In this document: piece after piece, positions 1 through 11,900 of the stretch | Position numbering within the stretch: position 1 is the stretch's first letter | How the letters are laid out: every line of letters begins with the position of its first letter | Source of the DNA: Romanomermis culicivorax | Taxonomy: Eukaryota; Nematoda; Enoplea; Mermithida; Mermithidae | DNA: 64,000 nt | Reading direction: 5' to 3' | NCBI GenBank assembly: GCA_963922205.1 | Contig: CAWUHX010000161.1 | Coordinates: 744,001-808,000, forward strand | Made by a program: the position numbers and the translations under genes | Notes under the pieces: generated by a model | What the model saw: the letters and a program-made list of their open reading frames with translations, nothing else | Told to the model about the DNA's origin: nothing | Database searches by the model: none

Positions 1-330
1 ACTGTAAGTTATCTAATAAATACCCAAAAACCCCAGTTTTAGTCGGTTGCTACCTAAATCTACAGTAATTCGCAAAAACTCAAGAAAGGCCGTGACAGTT
101 TGTGTAAAGTGACAGCATCCATTGAGTTCCCCGCCATCGAAAACCCCTTCCACCAAAAAATCACGGAAATACGCTTTTCTACACTTGGGAGAATTTTTTT
201 GTGTAAAGGGACTGCATCCATTGAATAACCAATAGTCGGAAAATTCTTCCCCAATATGATCATTGAAATACCTTTGTTTACACCTCAGGATAATCAGATA
301 ACACCACATCTTTTCACCGAAAAAATGTTG
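1..330 (-). repeat. 97-bp satellite, inverted partial array
   Basis: At least two diverged units of the satellite that forms the array at 1186-2000 lie here in the opposite orientation, for example GTGTAAAGTGACAGCATCC near 100 and a related block near 210. The short reading frames across it simply read the repeat. The array may extend beyond the window start. Confidence 0.75.
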
Positions 331-489
331 TTTTTTTTGAACCCGAACGAAGGGGATTTTTTCCAACTTTGGTCACTCATATAATTTGACCCAATCAATA
401 TTTACAAAAAATAAAAAAAACGTTTGGAGAGGACACTTCATAGATGCACGAGTATAAGTATCAAGGTCCTTTTGAGGAACCTGATGCAA

Positions 490-905
490 CAGAGGGCGCT
501 AAAAAAAGTCGTTTTTGCATGTTTTTGGCGCCCCACCGAGCACCATTTGATTATACACCCCCAATGACCTTTACCACCCCTGTGTTTGCCCATATGGCGG
601 ATATACTTGTCTCTATCTCATGTCTCTATCTATACCCGTTTTTGCCCTAGTTGGGGTTAGTCAGATTTTAGGGGGCCAAGTATATTATTGGTTGACGCCA
701 CCTATGATGATATCTATGATGTCATAAAATTTCATGTCCCCCCTCTAGGGCCAAAACGGTAAGAGCTAGAACCTTCGGATTTTTTTCATAATTTCGGGCA
801 TAGGGGCAAACTATGGAGGGACTTTTGTCATTTCGCCTCTATCTGCAACTAGTGCTCGGTGGGGCCTCAAAAACGCGCAAAAAACACATTTTTTAAGGGC
901 CCCAA
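490..905. repeat. Inverted repeat between the two satellite arrays
   Basis: The block at about 495-550 is the reverse complement of about 850-905; both contain GTGCTCGGTGGGGC or its complement. With the opposed satellite arrays outside it, the whole of 1-2000 looks like one fold-back structure. No protein match was recognised. Confidence 0.6.
546..735 (+). repeat. Dispersed repeat, copy 1
   Basis: This stretch shares blocks such as GTTTGCCCATATGGC and GGGTTAGTCAGATTTTAG with 4147-4300 in the same order and orientation. It is a dispersed repeat of unknown type. Confidence 0.65.
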
Positions 906-1185
906 GTTCCACTATGCCCCGCAATGGGTGTGCCATATCCACGCTCCATACTTCGGGCTAAGCATCTTGGGGGTGCAATCTCAAATGCGATTTTTCATTT
1001 TCTTTAAATATGGCCGCAATTCAATTTTATGGTGGTCCAAAGTCCCGGGAACCGCGAAATTCGGCATAGCGGCTACAACAAAAAAAATTTTTTGCAGCAT
1101 AACCCACTACGGTGCCAGATTTTTTGCAGTTTCAATTGAACCACTAGCGTTATTGAGATTTTGGGGCATATTGGTTTCCGATCAT

Positions 1186-2000
1186 GGGGAATTCAATGGA
1201 TGCCGTCACTTTACACAAAAAAATTATTCTGGATGTAAACAAGCGTATTTTCGTATTTTTTGTTGAAGGGGTTCCCGGCTGCCGGGAATTCAATGGATGC
1301 GTCATTTTACACAAAAAAAATTATCCAGGGTGTACACAAGCGTATTTTCGTGATTTTTTGTGGAAGGGGTATTCGACCACGGGGAATTTAATGAATGCGT
1401 TCACTTTACACAAAAAGTTATCCCAGTGTAACCAAGCGTATTTGCGTGATTTTTTGGTGGAAGGGGTTTTCAACCCAAGCGAATTCAATGGACGTGGTCA
1501 CTTTACACAGTAACATCATTAATATAAATGAAAGTACTTCCGTGACTTTTTGGAGGAAGGGGTTTTCGACCATTGGCAATTCGATGGACGCGGTCATTTT
1601 ACACGAAAAATTATCGCGGGTGTAAACAAGAATATTTTTGTGATTATTTGGACCGCGGAGTTTTGGACCACGAAGAATTTAATGAGTGTGGTCACTTAAC
1701 ACAAAAAAATTATCCCAGGTGTAAACAAGCGTATTTTCGAGATTTTTTTGTGGAAGGGGTCTTCGACCACGGGGAATTTAGTGAGTGTGATCACTTTACA
1801 CACAAAATTATATTGAATGTAAACAAATGTATTTCTCCAATTTTTGCGGGAACAGGTTCCTGTTCCAATGGACACAGTTCCTTCACACAAAAAATTGTTC
1901 TGTGTGTAAACAAAAGTATTTCTGTGTTTTTTTTTTTAGTTGAGGAGCTTTTGATCATGGGGAATTCAATGGAATTTGTCACTTTAAACTCTGTTTACAA
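1186..2000 (+). repeat. 97-bp satellite array, about 9 units
   Basis: Units start near 1190, 1288, 1384, 1481, 1577, 1675, 1771, 1865 and 1962, so the period is about 97 bp. Each unit carries AATTCAATGGA, then a TTTACACAAAAAAATTAT-like block, a TGTAAACAAGCGTATTT block and a GGAAGGGGT block. Because 97 is not a multiple of three, the similar peptides appear in different frames, so this is not a coding repeat. Confidence 0.85.
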
Positions 2001-2171
2001 CGTGTTTCAAGTTCTATGCAGTTAACACATCTTTTACTTTTACCGAAAGTGAGAATTCATAGCTTTAAGATTGTTTTTTATTGTTTCTTTGATGTGAAGA
2101 TGACCAAATTTAAAACTTCAATGTGCTTCTATGAAGGTTTTCATGCATGGCTGAGACCCACTAAAAAGAGG

Positions 2172-3430
2172 TGGACTAGTTTGAATTGGACAAGATTTTT
2201 GAGAAATTGGGTTAAAGTTTGAAAAAATTCACTTTCGTTATATTGGATTTTCATTCTTTTTCAAAAAAATTTTCCATGCCTGTGAAAAAGTATATTCCGC
2301 AACAAGTGCATCAACGCACTTTCCAATCAAACATGTACATCTCCGAAATTTTGAGGAGGGTACAGGGGTGAACTCTGGTTTTTTGGTGTTTTTTGAGACA
2401 AAGGATTCAAAAAAAGTTGACCAAAAATTTTTTTTTTGTAACAAATTTTCCAGTTCCAAAACCCATGGGGTAGTTTGTATCCCCCAATTTTCTCCCTCAC
2501 ACGTGTGTCTTCTCTACTGCTTTGAGCTTTTTTCTAAATTTAGTGGCAATAAAACAGGAATCAACTCTGGGAAAGTGACAAATAAAATCCAACTCAGTTT
2601 TTTTAGAAAGACTACAGCACAAAGTCTTCTTAGAACTAAATCGATTGTGTAAGATATGTTTAATCCACTCATTTTATATAACATATCCTATAGAATTCAT
2701 TCCGTAAATAACGAAGGACCAGTTGCACTAAAGGGGTCTAAGCTCGAGCTCAAGATTATCTCGACCAAAAAGACGACTCGGTTTGATCTCAAGTTCGGTA
2801 TAATTTGAATGTCATCAGGATTATAACGAGCTCATCGTCAAGATTATCCGCAGCTGAAGCTGTCCGGTTGTACTAACTTTTTTGCAGAATTTTCTTATCT
2901 CTAGAGCAAATAAATATAAAAATGTCTGCAATTCCCAAACTCGAACTTAAACCTCGGTATTACTTAATCCTGACGTAAGCATGGTTTGTGCTTTGGGAGA
3001 AAATTATTTGGACATTGTGATTAGCTCAAACTCAGGATCATCAATTTAATCCCGATGTTGAGATTATCCTCATGTAGGGTTAGTGCAACCAACCTCGGGT
3101 TTCTTTATAGTTGTGAAAATGACTATAATATGCCTCCCTCACTATTTTTCAGCTAGTGTGAGAGGCAGGAGTTTTCAATCGGTCGGGAGTTGGAATGCTA
3201 TTGGTTTACCATTTCTTTACATTTGAAGTCCTGTGCATATAATTTTCATATAGAAAAATGTTACTGTAGTTGATGCCGGGAAGGACAAAATGCACGATGC
3301 TGCAGAATATACCTCTTCACAGACATGGAAATTTTTTTTGAGAAAGAAAGAAAATCCAATATAATAAAAGTTAATTTTTTCTAACTTTAACCCAAGTTCT
3401 CAAAAATCTTGTCCACTTCTTTTTTAGCTT
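2172..3430. repeat. Long inverted repeat with a MITE inside
   Basis: About 130 bp at 2172-2300 is the reverse complement of 3300-3430, with a diverged but continuous match. The arms enclose a smaller element at about 2723-3088 whose ends read TTGCACTAA and TTAGTGCAA. No coding capacity is seen, so this looks like a non-autonomous DNA transposon with another nested in it. Confidence 0.6.
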
Positions 3431-3599
3431 GGAAACTATCCACACAAGTATATTCTTCTTTTTTCCGGCCCGTCGGGGCATTTTCTAATAAACTAGTTTG
3501 AATAATAATTCGATATGCGTGCTGTCACATTTGACTAGAGTTAGTATGTACTTGCCAGGTACCTACTACTACTACCTACCTGCCTACCTTGAGTATGGA

Positions 3600-4141
3600 G
3601 TCTGTTTTTTTAGAATGCTTGTAACCAAAAAAAGATGAAATGTAGTATGCATTGCTTGTTCAATTACCGCGCGTACGCACACTGTACGGTATTACAATAA
3701 AAAACGCGGTAATTGAAGTTATTGACGTAATTAAGGCTATTTGTTAGGAAAAAATTGGAATTAGGAAAATTTTTCGCACATATTCTCATTTAATGAAAAA
3801 AATTCGGAAATCAAGATCGTGATACAATTGGTGTGCTTTGGAAACTTGAAATCTCAAAATCCGGCGCATGGCGCCACAGCGCTGGTCATTTGCTTAACTT
3901 TTTCTGCGCAGACAGCAAATATTTTTTTAGCCGTGCGAGATTTTTTTTGACATTTCTCGCATCGGACGGAAAGTATTTTTAAAAGAGTTATGGAGTTGAG
4001 TTGAGAGTTTAGTCATAGTTTACAGTCGCCGGTTGATCGATTCCTAACATACAGTCAACAAAGATATAGTCTTCACACGAAATTCTGCTTGCGTACTTAC
4101 TTTCAGCATTTTTGCGCTACAAACATTTGAAAAAACAGACC
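3600..4141. mobile_element. MITE family A, copy 1
   Basis: This is a roughly 540-bp non-coding element. Its ends are AGTCTGTTTTTTT and the complementary AAAAAACAGAC, and it is 80-90% similar by eye to 16939-17460. The AGTCTG ends flanked by TA suggest a Tc1/mariner-type derivative. Both copies contain a GCGC-rich block and a TCGCATCGGACGGAAA block. Confidence 0.7.
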
Positions 4142-4146
4142 ATAGA

Positions 4147-4300
4147 CCCCCAATGACACTTGCCAGCCCCGTGTTTGCCCATATGGCTTATATTATGCAA
4201 AAAAACATGTATCTACGTTTTTGCTCTCGATTGGGTTAGTCAGATTTTAGAGGGCCAAGTAAATTATAGGTTGACCCTACCGCGCCACCCATGATTTTTG
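4147..4300 (+). repeat. Dispersed repeat, copy 2
   Basis: Second copy of the repeat at 546-735, abutting MITE A. It contains GTTTGCCCATATGGC and GGGTTAGTCAGATTTTAG. It lies just beyond the 3' end of the E2 gene. Confidence 0.65.
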
Positions 4301-4487
4301 AGTATGTTGATAGCAATGATCATGCACTTCAGACTTCTTTACTAAAACCTATTGTATGGGAATAATACCTATTGAATAGCATTGAAAGTTAGTAATGCGA
4401 CAACAAAATTATGACACATCAGTTAAAGTGAAACGGATCATGTTTCAAAGATCTTATCGCAAGTACCAATGCTTGCCAACGTGAAGT

Positions 4488-7346
4488 CTACCTCGGATCG
4501 CCCACTTCTTTGATCGAATCCGCCACCCGTTTCTCATAACCGTTTTTATCCTCCATGAATAATTTTCCTGCATCGGCTCTCAAAGCGTGTTCCGGATCCG
4601 GTTTGGTCAACATTTCGTCTAATTCCAATAGCACGTCGCGTATGCGAGTGTTGGCTCGCCAAGTGGCCGGGTTTATGGTTGGGAAACACATTCGACCATT
4701 CGGTTCGATGTTCGGGTGGAAAGGCTGGAAGAACTTGGATGGAATTAGCAGACTTTGAAATTTCATATCCGAACCGGATAAAACAAGCATTTATTATAAT
4801 CAAACTCGTGGGCTCTAATCTTTTTCTAGGTCTCGGTGCGGATTGGAAAGCCAATTCAATTCATTTTTTTCACAGATCAACCTGAACTTGGCAAAATTGC
4901 AGCAAAGAGAATTCTTTTCCTCAACAAAGAGAATTCTTTTCCTCAAACTGTCCTGTACTAAACCCGAACAAAACTAACACTGTTTTCATTAATTTTTTCT
5001 AAGGTGGGGCTATCAACATGAAAGCTGATTCCTGTCGCTAATTCCGATGGGAACCACTACTTTGCTTTTTCATAGTAAACTTTTGGTTCATGAGAATTCC
5101 TGTAGAAGTTCGTGGGTTATATTGGAGGGTGACTTCCATTAGAATTAATAATGGCAGCATGTTCAAAATACGTTTAAAATTTAAAATGACAATACAAGTT
5201 CTGTCCTCAAAATCTTTTATACATAGCTTTGACTGAAGAATTTATAAAAAAAACTCAAAACCTGGCTAACGGCGTCGACTTGACTCACAAATTTCTAGTC
5301 GTATGCGATGTTAGTAAAAACGGCAAGAATATGAAGCAGTGCTTTCCTTCTAACTTCCTCATTTACAAATATTTTGAGTCACTTCTCGTTGTATAGTTCT
5401 TCCGGACATTCCGCCGAATATATGTTCATATGTTTGTAATCGGATACAATATACGAGAAAGGCCGCTTGGAAAAATCGTTGCGACTTGAAAAAATTTGTT
5501 ACAACTTGACAAAATTTGTTTTAAAAAATCGTTACCCTCGAACATGATCCTCAACGTTTTTAAAGATGCATCGCAAAGATTTCAACATGCTTCGCAAAAA
5601 TTTAACGATTCATTGCAAAAAATCAAATTGTAAGAGTTCTTCGATGGTCGACTTTCTTCTCAAGTGCATCGCATTTCTTTCAAGATCATCTTGAAAAAAA
5701 TCAAGATTTCATCTTGATAAAAAAAATCAAGATCTCACTTTGAAAAAAATCAAGGCCCCATTTTGAAAAATTATCAAGACCCCATTTTGAAAAATAATCC
5801 AAATCCCATCTTAAAAAATCAAAATCTTATATTGAAAAGAATCATGATGCCATCTTGAAAAAAATAAGATGTGCGGCACATTAAAGGATGAAAATTTCTG
5901 AAACTACCAAAATGCAGTAATTTCGGAAAAGGATCCAAATTTTCGTTTCTTTGTCGGGTTCCTGAGCAGGTGGGGAATGGCCTTGGAAGAACAGCCGACA
6001 GATACCTAAATTTTGAATATTTTCCAGAATTACTGTATTTTGAGTGAAAAACACACATTTTTGACGTAATTCTGAAAAATTTTAAAGATAAAAATTTTAA
6101 TGAAAAATCAATATGTCCATCGGATTACCCGTACAGAATAACCGCTCCCCTTTGCCACCCCCGTGAAAACCAAGGGCGTCCATCGCCGAAATATGATCTC
6201 AGAAATTCACTTTGAAGGGTTCCCAGGAGGCGGAGCAACGCCTTTGATTGGCTGGCTTCAAAAATTTTCATCCCTTGATGCGCTACTGATCTTCATTTTT
6301 TCAAGATCGGGTCTTGATTTTTTCAAGACGCGATCTTGATTTTTTCAAGATGCGATCTTGATTTTTTCAAGATTATCTTGAAAAAATGCGGTGCACATGA
6401 AAAGAAAGTCGAACGTCGAAAAACTCTTACATCTTGATCTTTTTGCGATGCATCTTGAAATTTTTGCGAAGCATCTTGAAATTTTTGCGATGATCTTGAA
6501 AAAATGTCGTGCATCATGTTCGAATATAACGACTTTTCAAGCGGTAACAAATTTTTTTAAGTGCTAACGATTTTTTTTCAAATGGCCATTCTAATAGACA
6601 GCGGTGAAACATTTTTAGAATTAAGAGTCTCAAATCAATTTACAATTATGTTGTCTCAGTAAATATCGCTTCTTTTATTTGAAATTTTTTTTATATTGTC
6701 TGGTTTCGATTTGTTTGTGCCTGGACACTAGCTTTAGGCTTAGGCTTAGGTTCAGGATTAGGCTTAGGCCTAGGCTAAGACACTAGAGCGACGGACGGCG
6801 CTCTAATGTTCAGGCGTTCTAATGTCCGGGAGCCTCGAGTTTTCCTGATAGCCCAAGTCTATGTACACACTAACATGCTCAAAATGACTGAAAAAAACTA
6901 ACGCTATTTGTAGCGTTACAAGAGGGAGATTAGGAACCATCAAATATTTCCATTTGAGCACAGTTCCATAAAATATATCTTCAAAAAAATGGATCATCTT
7001 CTTGAACGTAAATTTTTGATTTAAAACACTAGAACGCATTTTTTTAAATGCATTTTTCACTCACAGCTCCTTTGGCGAATACAATATTCGGCGGTTTGAA
7101 AGGATACTCCGGAGGAAAAGTGATATTGAGCTTGAAAGCTGCTTGACTGAACGGATGTCCAGTTGGCAATATTCGGAGCGACCATTCTTTGGCGTCTTTT
7201 TCATTGAACTGATTGCAAAAATAGGCTAAGAATAAATTTAACAGAATCTGCTAAAAATATCTTACAGAAAAATTGTCGACAATTTTCAGCTTGTTGGCCA
7301 TCATATCTAGCAGTTCGGTGCGCAAACGTTTGTTAATATTGTCCAT
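4488..7346 (-). CDS. UBE2L3: UBE2L3-like ubiquitin-conjugating enzyme E2
   Basis: Three exons (7346-7266, 7208-7065, 4724-4488) give a complete 153-residue protein; human UBE2L3 has 154. All junctions are GT-AG and phase 0; the introns are 57 bp and 2340 bp. Visible marks are the YPFKPP segment at about 62-67, the HPN motif at 78-80 and the catalytic Cys88 in GRMCFP. Pro90 two residues after the cysteine, and His in the later PEHALRAD segment, occupy positions where UBE2L3 replaces the acidic residues that other E2s use to attack lysine. The enzyme should therefore pass ubiquitin to cysteine-based HECT or RBR ligases (inference). The start is the only in-frame ATG and gives the family's usual N-terminal helix. 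Intron 2 carries a fold-back element. UBE2L3 orthology is likely, but a lineage-specific UBE2L paralogue is possible. Confidence 0.9.
5457..6595. mobile_element. Fold-back element in E2 intron 2
   Basis: The ends are inverted: GGCCGCTTGGAAAAATCGTT on the left and AACGATTTTTTTTCAAATGGCC-like sequence on the right. Both arms (about 5460-5810 and 6290-6590) consist of roughly 20-bp tandem units of the type AATCAAGATCTCATTTTGAA, in opposite orientation. The middle has no recognised gene. No clear target duplication is visible. Confidence 0.7.
6728..6780 (+). repeat. Degenerate TTAGGC tract
   Basis: About eight TTAGGC-like units (CTTAGGCTTAGGTTCAGG and similar) lie inside intron 2 of the E2 gene. 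It is followed directly by two ATTAGAGCGC-type motifs like those in the fold-back element at 10474-12779. TTAGGC is the nematode telomere unit, but this short degenerate interstitial tract does not establish a telomeric origin. Confidence 0.5.
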
Positions 7347-7621
7347 TCTGCGATTGCGAGACTCTACGCGATGGAAAAAATGAGAGCGGCGATACTACTC
7401 CAATGTTTGAAGCATTTTTCATGCGTTTCCTACAGTACGTGTAAACCAAACGTCTTCAGCTAATGCGTCATAAAGCGATGCATTCCTGTTGCCCGCTATT
7501 TTTTATATGCAAAAATCCTTCTTAGCGCATACACGAAAGACTTCGATGACTGTAGCAGAAAGATCCCTTTTCTAAAATTTTACCACCACGACATTTTATT
7601 AGTTCTCCATCGTGAGTCTAA

Positions 7622-7856
7622 AGGCTCGTTTAAACTTGTCTTCCCCGACGAGACGGAATGGAATGCTATTAGCGGAACGTAACCGAACGAAAGGGAAATT
7701 TTCGTTCCGTTCGGTTCTCGTTTGGAGGTTACCGTTGGTTGTTTCCCGCAGGATTTCAGTTACCCTTTCCGACCGAAAGTGAATTTTCAGGCTGAACGTT
7801 TCAAGCTGCTGAAAACCCGTTCCGTTCCGTCGGAAAAGGCAAGTAAACACAAGCCT
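7622..7856. mobile_element. Harbinger-type MITE family H, copy 2
   Basis: 235 bp with inverted ends (AGGCTCGTTTAAACTTG and the complementary CAAGTAAACACAAGCCT). Inner blocks GACGGAATGGAATG and TTCCGTTCCGTCGG match copy 1 at 16145-16377. The left flank is TAA; the right duplication has decayed. It lies upstream of the E2 gene. Confidence 0.75.
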
Positions 7857-8075
7857 TGCCGCTTTGATAAAAAATGTGAAAAGTACATTTTCTGTTGACT
7901 AATATGTTTTAAACTAACCATCTTTCCTAGTAAGAGAATTCCGGTTACAATATTCGTTTTCCAGACATTCCGAATGCTTGGAAGCACAATTCATTGTACA
8001 AGGGAATCATGCGACTATCATAATTTCTGTGTATTCGTGCTCATATGTAATGGTTTTGCTGATCAGTTTAGTCGT

Positions 8076-8148
8076 GGGGCTGTAGCGTAATGGATAACGC
8101 GTCGGACTTCGGATCCGAAGATTGCAGGTTCGAGTCCTGCCAGCCTCG
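8076..8148 (+). tRNA. tRNA-Arg (anticodon UCG)
   Basis: A 73-nt cloverleaf with acceptor stem GGGGCTG/CAGCCTC (one G-U pair). The anticodon stem-loop has loop CTTCGGA, giving anticodon TCG at 8109-8111. The T arm is GCAGG-TTCGAGT-CCTGC, and a T-rich Pol III stop follows at about 8151. There is no intron. It lies between the divergent E2 and kinase genes and looks functional. Confidence 0.95.
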
Positions 8149-8579
8149 ACTTTTATTTTTTGAGTTTTGCCATGTTACGTTTAGTGCAATGACGTTTTGA
8201 TGCGTTCTACAGATTTTCGACAACATAAAAGTTTCTAAATCTGTACTTTTCTAGTGGAGTGAACATTTGGGCGATCAATCAAATTTGAAACTCGACGGAT
8301 GGAATCTTCAACGGTAAGGACGTAGGGTGAAGGTGTTATACTGTCTTTATCAGTTCTGTTCCCACAGCTTTAAACTATTTCAGTTGTAGAACTGATAATA
8401 TTACTGGTACTGTCATGTAAATGCGGGAAAACAGTAGTTTTTTACATCTGAAAGAAATCTGATGTTCTTCCACGTTACTTTCGCATAAGTTGTGCATATC
8501 ACTAGGGTATTTTTTCACACTTTGAACCATAATTATGTTTCTCAACAATGTAGTGTAAATTCTCTAACAATAGGTAACT
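8149..8579. other. Intergenic, nothing recognised
   Basis: AT-rich sequence between the tRNA and MITE B copy 1. I see no reading frame, repeat copy or RNA gene in it. Confidence 0.5.
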
Positions 8580-8825
8580 AAACTCTGTTTTTCTTGAAAT
8601 TCTTGTAAATAGTGAAAGTGGAAAGCAAGTAATATTTCAAGTTTTCACGATTTTCTCAAAAACAATATATCGTATAGGACAGGAAATTTGTGAGCATACT
8701 GACCTGATCTTCACTAATTTTTAGAGCGAAAAATTTTACGGTAGGAGCTCAATGTAGACGATTTTGACGACAGTACTGATTTGTGTCACTTTTCTATTCG
8801 GAAGCATTTTAAAAAAACAGACTAT
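8580..8825 (+). mobile_element. MITE family B, copy 1
   Basis: About 245 bp. It begins CTCTGTTTTTCTTGAAAT, ends AAAAAAACAGACTATA and contains AGTGGAAAGCAAGTA and ACTGATTTGTGTCAC. It matches 13908-14151, 18793-19013 and 20695-20933. The CAGACTATA ends suggest a Tc1/mariner-type MITE that shares TIRs with family A. It lies just upstream of the kinase start. Confidence 0.85.
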
Positions 8826-8971
8826 AGTACAAATTTAGATTATACTATGCGATTGCAGCAGACTAGTTGTCGTCATGGCAATAATCCATCAACGAAAACC
8901 GAAACTTTGCAAACTAGGAGTCAAACATTGTCGCACTTGATGCTTCCGTATTTTATTTCACAGCCAACGGT

Positions 8972-11900
8972 ATGGAACGCGGGGCCGTGATGGACGGCTA
9001 CAAGGTCTTAGGCACCATAGGACACGGGGCGCATGGCTTTATTTTGAAGGCTCGTCAAAGATCTGTATGTATGATGAATTTATCGGAAAGTTCAGACCTG
9101 GCATGCTATCGTGCTCGAGAAACGTTTTCTGCCGTAAATTCCGAAATCAAGATTGCCATAATGCATTCGATAGCCCAGAACGAGCTGAGGAGCAATATTA
9201 CGCCAGTCTTTCTTTTATGGATCTCATTCACATCGACATTTGCAAAAATGAACTTAATAACGGGTCCACCTATACTTGATCTTAGCAAACAAAAAAGCGT
9301 ACGATATGCAAATGCATTCAGTCGATAATTCTTTTGGAGAACTACAATATCTCTCAGGAATTGATTTAACAACTGAAATATTCCCTGAATTGGAACAGCC
9401 TGAATTTAAGCACGTTTGCTCAATTCTAGATATTATATTAACTACATAAGATCCTTGAATGAGCGTAGGAAATAATTTTTAGACCTGGATGTGTTCCATC
9501 CAAATTTCTGCATTTTTGTCTCAGCCGTAGTTGATGGGATCGGGGTAAAGGTATATTTGCCATCTTTATGCAAATTCTGGTGTAAACAAGACCCACTGGG
9601 AAGAACGACTAATGAAACAATATTCAGCTCGTTTCGGGCTACTGAACCTGCTATAACTCCTTATCAGAATAATTTTCAATGGAAAACGTTCAGCATGTGA
9701 GTTGCTACTACCAGAGATATACACTGCTTTGGAGAGATTGCTGTTCCGATAGACATTCTCGTGTGAAATCCACCAAAAGAAAAATGCCGATCTGGACTGC
9801 TTTTGAATTAGTAGATTACTCCTCTACAATTGTTCCATTTTCACAGAATGGCGAAACTGTTGCACTGAAGAAGATTTTCATAAAGCGTTTGGACGAAGGT
9901 ATCCCAGTCCAAACTTTACGGGAAATATTATCATTGCAAAATCTCCGGCATAAGAATGTAAGAGATCCTAGCTTCACCCTCATGGATTTCTCATTTTTTT
10001 CACATGTAGATCATAACGTTGCGTCATATGTTCCCGCACGGTCCGGGCTTCGTTCTAGTTTTCGATTTTATGATAACTGATATGGCTAAACTGGTCAAAG
10101 ACATTAATCTACCTCCGATGAACACATCCACACTGAAATTTTATTTCCAACAAATTTTAAGTGCGCTGGTTTATATGCACGACGATTGCGGAATTATGCA
10201 CAGGGTAAGACTTATGTAAGCGGTTGAAGACATGACTTGTAGATGTTCATCCGAATAGCCACATAACAGAAATATCTTTCAGCATTTGTAGAACATGAAA
10301 CTGTTGAGAAATTATTTCCTGATGCATTGCAATGGGGCTGTTATTTTATGGAACAAACAGAATGATGGCGTTAATTCACAAAGTCATCCGAAAATGAAGG
10401 AAAAGCTTTTATGCACTGGTTGCTCTGTGGTTTGTGTGTGATTTGGTTTCTGAGGGATTTTTGCGCTTTCGGCCGTGACCGGACATTAGAGCGCGGATAT
10501 TAGAGCGCTGGGACATTAGAGCGCATGGACACCAGAGCGCAGGTACATGAGAGCGCAGGTACATTAGAGCGCAGTTACATTAGAGCGCAGGACAATAGAG
10601 CGCAGGGACATTAGAGCGCATCTATTGGTTCGAAAAAATTTTAACCAACGTTCCGTGATGTGCAATGAATGCGAATTAAATTGTTTTTGAACATGGAAAA
10701 AGAATACTAAGCAAGCAGCTTTATTTCAAAATGTGACAAAGTTTTCAAAAGCTGACAAGAAACTGCGTGTGTGATTCTGAATGCGAGCTAGAAATTCAAG
10801 ATGAACTCGAAAATAACAAGATGAAAAAATGTTATTCAAAGGTCAAATATTTGAGATTTTTTGTGTCTTTCGCAACTTTTGAAAAAGTATACTCCATGGT
10901 GGAAATATGCTTTGACCTGAATTTCTTCAGAGACACGAAAAAATTTAAGGAAATCATTTTTGAGCTGAAATGTGGTTATTTTTCACATTTTACTGTAGGG
11001 TTTTTTATTTCGCTCTCATCTAATTTTCATGTGCTCTATCGTCCTGTGCTTTAACGACCTTGCGCTCTATTGCGCCTATGCGTTATTGTCTTGCGTTATA
11101 TGGTCACAGTGGCCGATACAGGATTTTTTTCGGGGGAGGGGCGGAAATTTTTCTTACAATTTTTATATTTTTGTTAATTTATTTGCATGACATACAAACG
11201 ATTTTTTTCTTTTTTTTATTTTGTTTCTTAAAATTTTTTCGAAAAAACGAGAAAAAAAGAACGAAACAATGGGGTAACTGGCAAATAAATACATGATAGA
11301 TGAAAGAAGAAAAAATTCGAAAAAAGTTCATTTTGACTACAGTAATTGATTAAGTTTTGTAGATTTATAATAATTTGCATTTAATATTTGGCGAAAGGTT
11401 GTTTGCGATTGGTGTATAACATTATGATTCTCCATTCCTTGGCCTTACAATCGCATAAAAATTATATAACGGTTTTATTTTTGCCCGTAGGCACACAATG
11501 AACGAATAATAATAATACAGTGGTTATAGTAATGCGACGTTTCGGTAGTCTACCTACTACCTTCCTCAGGCAACAATAAACTCCTTTTTACAAAATTCGC
11601 TGCTTGAGGGAATTGAACCCTGGTCGTTTGATTGAGAGTCTAGAGCGCTACCACTGGGCCATGGGGGCCAGTAGTAACTTGTTTAGAAGTGCTATATATC
11701 CTGACTTGGGGGTACTAGTTCAGGCTTGGGTACCTGTCTGTTGCCCTTCTAAGGAATGCTTGGTTCCATATGTGGCCTATTTCAATGCTCTTACTACCTA
11801 CATTTTTTGACCCCACTTTTTCCATCTCAATGGTTTCTCTGATCTTCCTTTTGTAGGCATTAGGCTCTTGGGCAAGTATGGTGGTATTGTCAAAATTGGG

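Noticed and set aside
1-2025. Cysteine-rich repeat protein suggested by recurrent [17 protein letters not shown] peptides
   Set aside because: The 97-bp period changes frame at every unit and stops are frequent, so the peptide similarity reflects the DNA repeat.
6728-6780. True interstitial telomere proving a nematode
   Set aside because: Only about eight degenerate units, inside an intron and next to transposon motifs; not enough to infer the phylum.
11601-11669. Functional tRNA-Glu
   Set aside because: The acceptor ends do not pair and the anticodon stem has mismatches; only the internal promoter boxes are kept.
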